Source of the DNA: Shiella aurantiaca
GTDB lineage: Bacteria > Bacteroidota > Bacteroidia > Cytophagales > Cyclobacteriaceae
Reading direction: 5' to 3'
DNA: 64,000 bases
Assembly (NCBI GenBank): GCA_030412945.1
Contig: JAUHJS010000001.1
Location: 310,001 to 374,000, forward strand
Positions 63,697 through 64,000 of the stretch are shown one piece after another. Numbering within the stretch: position 1 is the first letter of the stretch; the number at the start of each line of letters is the position of its first letter. The position numbers were made by a program, and so were the translations under genes. The notes below the pieces were generated by a model. The model saw only the letters and a list, made by a program, of their open reading frames with translations, was not told the DNA's origin and ran no database searches.

Positions 63697-64000
63697 TGTT
63701 TTGCTCTTTCAAGGTTGTAATTTTTTAATGTTTGACCCACCGGAAGATAAGTATGCTGTGGATTTCGATAATTCATCTGAACACAACATTCTATTAGTTT
63801 TTTTGGCAAACGACTCTACTAATCCACTTTATTGGCGTGATAGCTTAAAGATAAATACTAATGAAACTAAAGAACATTTTAGATTCGTGAGGGAAGGTGA
63901 GATGACGAATGATATCGAGAATATTGAGAAAGCTTCAAATAGATATAGCGGGTTTACTATTTTACTATTCCGAGATGACGAATTGCTAAAAACTTGGACA
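63647..64000 (+). CDS. Lipoprotein of unknown function, cut by the window edge
   Basis: An open frame of at least 118 codons running off the right edge. Starting ATG 63647 (or 63659), it overlaps the metalloprotease gene by 50 bp. The N-terminus is a lipoprotein signal (LRIILIGLNSVLLFQGC, Cys near 23). The remainder (NFLMFDPPEDKYAVDF, NILLVFLANDSTNP) has no family that I recognise. The overlap suggests coupled translation with the upstream gene. Confidence 0.65.
   Translation, partial: MNKWMRHLRIILIGLNSVLLFQGCNFLMFDPPEDKYAVDFDNSSEHNILLVFLANDSTNPLYWRDSLKINTNETKEHFRFVREGEMTNDIENIEKASNRYSGFTILLFRDDELLKTWT

Overview
The window looks like a chromosomal segment from a Bacteroidota bacterium, most likely a Cytophagales relative; the genus cannot be told from the sequence alone. 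Evidence for this: SusC/SusD/SusE proteins, C-terminal sorting domains of the type IX secretion system (type A on an amylase, type B on a PKD-repeat protein), TAnnTTTG-type -7 promoter boxes, weak or absent Shine-Dalgarno sequences, BlaI/BlaR1 with a TonB-like tail, MenD (menaquinone) and a large kinase-ATPase-GAF-SpoIIE protein. Nearly all of it is ordinary, densely packed chromosome. No CRISPR array, rRNA, tRNA or insertion sequence was seen.

Layout. 1-4.4 kb: a LacI-type regulator divergent from a surface lipoprotein alpha-amylase and a sugar MFS transporter. 4.5-10.3 kb: BlaI-BlaR1 pair, FkbM methyltransferase, 3-hydroxyacyl-CoA dehydrogenase, BaiN-like flavoprotein, secreted or anchored endonuclease. 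10.3-19.0 kb: a minus-strand starch/maltodextrin operon in the order susE, T9SS-secreted GH13, susC, susD. The two starch loci lie about 6 kb apart but share the operator-like 10-mer CAAWCGWTTG, so one LacI regulon is likely. 19.5-23.3 kb: a secreted cysteine-rich DnaJ-like protein, then the minus-strand run dapD-DUF3108-hydrolase-TPR. 24.5-28.3 kb: a metal-uptake operon (DtxR-type regulator, binding protein, ATPase, permease) whose permease carries a second DtxR-like domain. 28.3-33.7 kb: miaE, putative porin, lpxK, then Nif3 and a coiled-coil zinc-ribbon protein. 33.8-40.9 kb: a broken AT-rich gene, a PKD-repeat T9SS type B protein, a TerB-like protein and menD. 41.0-48.6 kb: an enlarged carotenoid oxygenase and the frameshifted kinase/phosphatase gene. 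48.6-53.4 kb: DinB, M28 peptidase, a 50-residue cysteine protein, gamma carbonic anhydrase, YceI, PabB. 53.4-61.5 kb: miaB, sigma-54 activator, lptE, a TPR-like gene and secG, then groES-groEL and a TerB-like gene. 61.5-64 kb: a long non-coding stretch, a metalloprotease gene with an in-frame stop, and a lipoprotein gene cut by the window edge.

Most notable: the shared LacI operators joining two starch loci; a sigma-54-like promoter with an array of CTGNCA motifs before groES, in the same neighbourhood as a sigma-54 activator; the permease-DtxR fusion; and three genes disrupted by single-base changes (about 34.2-34.3 kb, 44.94 kb and 62.32 kb), which are either real decay, slippage-controlled genes or assembly errors. 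Nothing here is an unmistakable new system; the regulatory links are the best leads.
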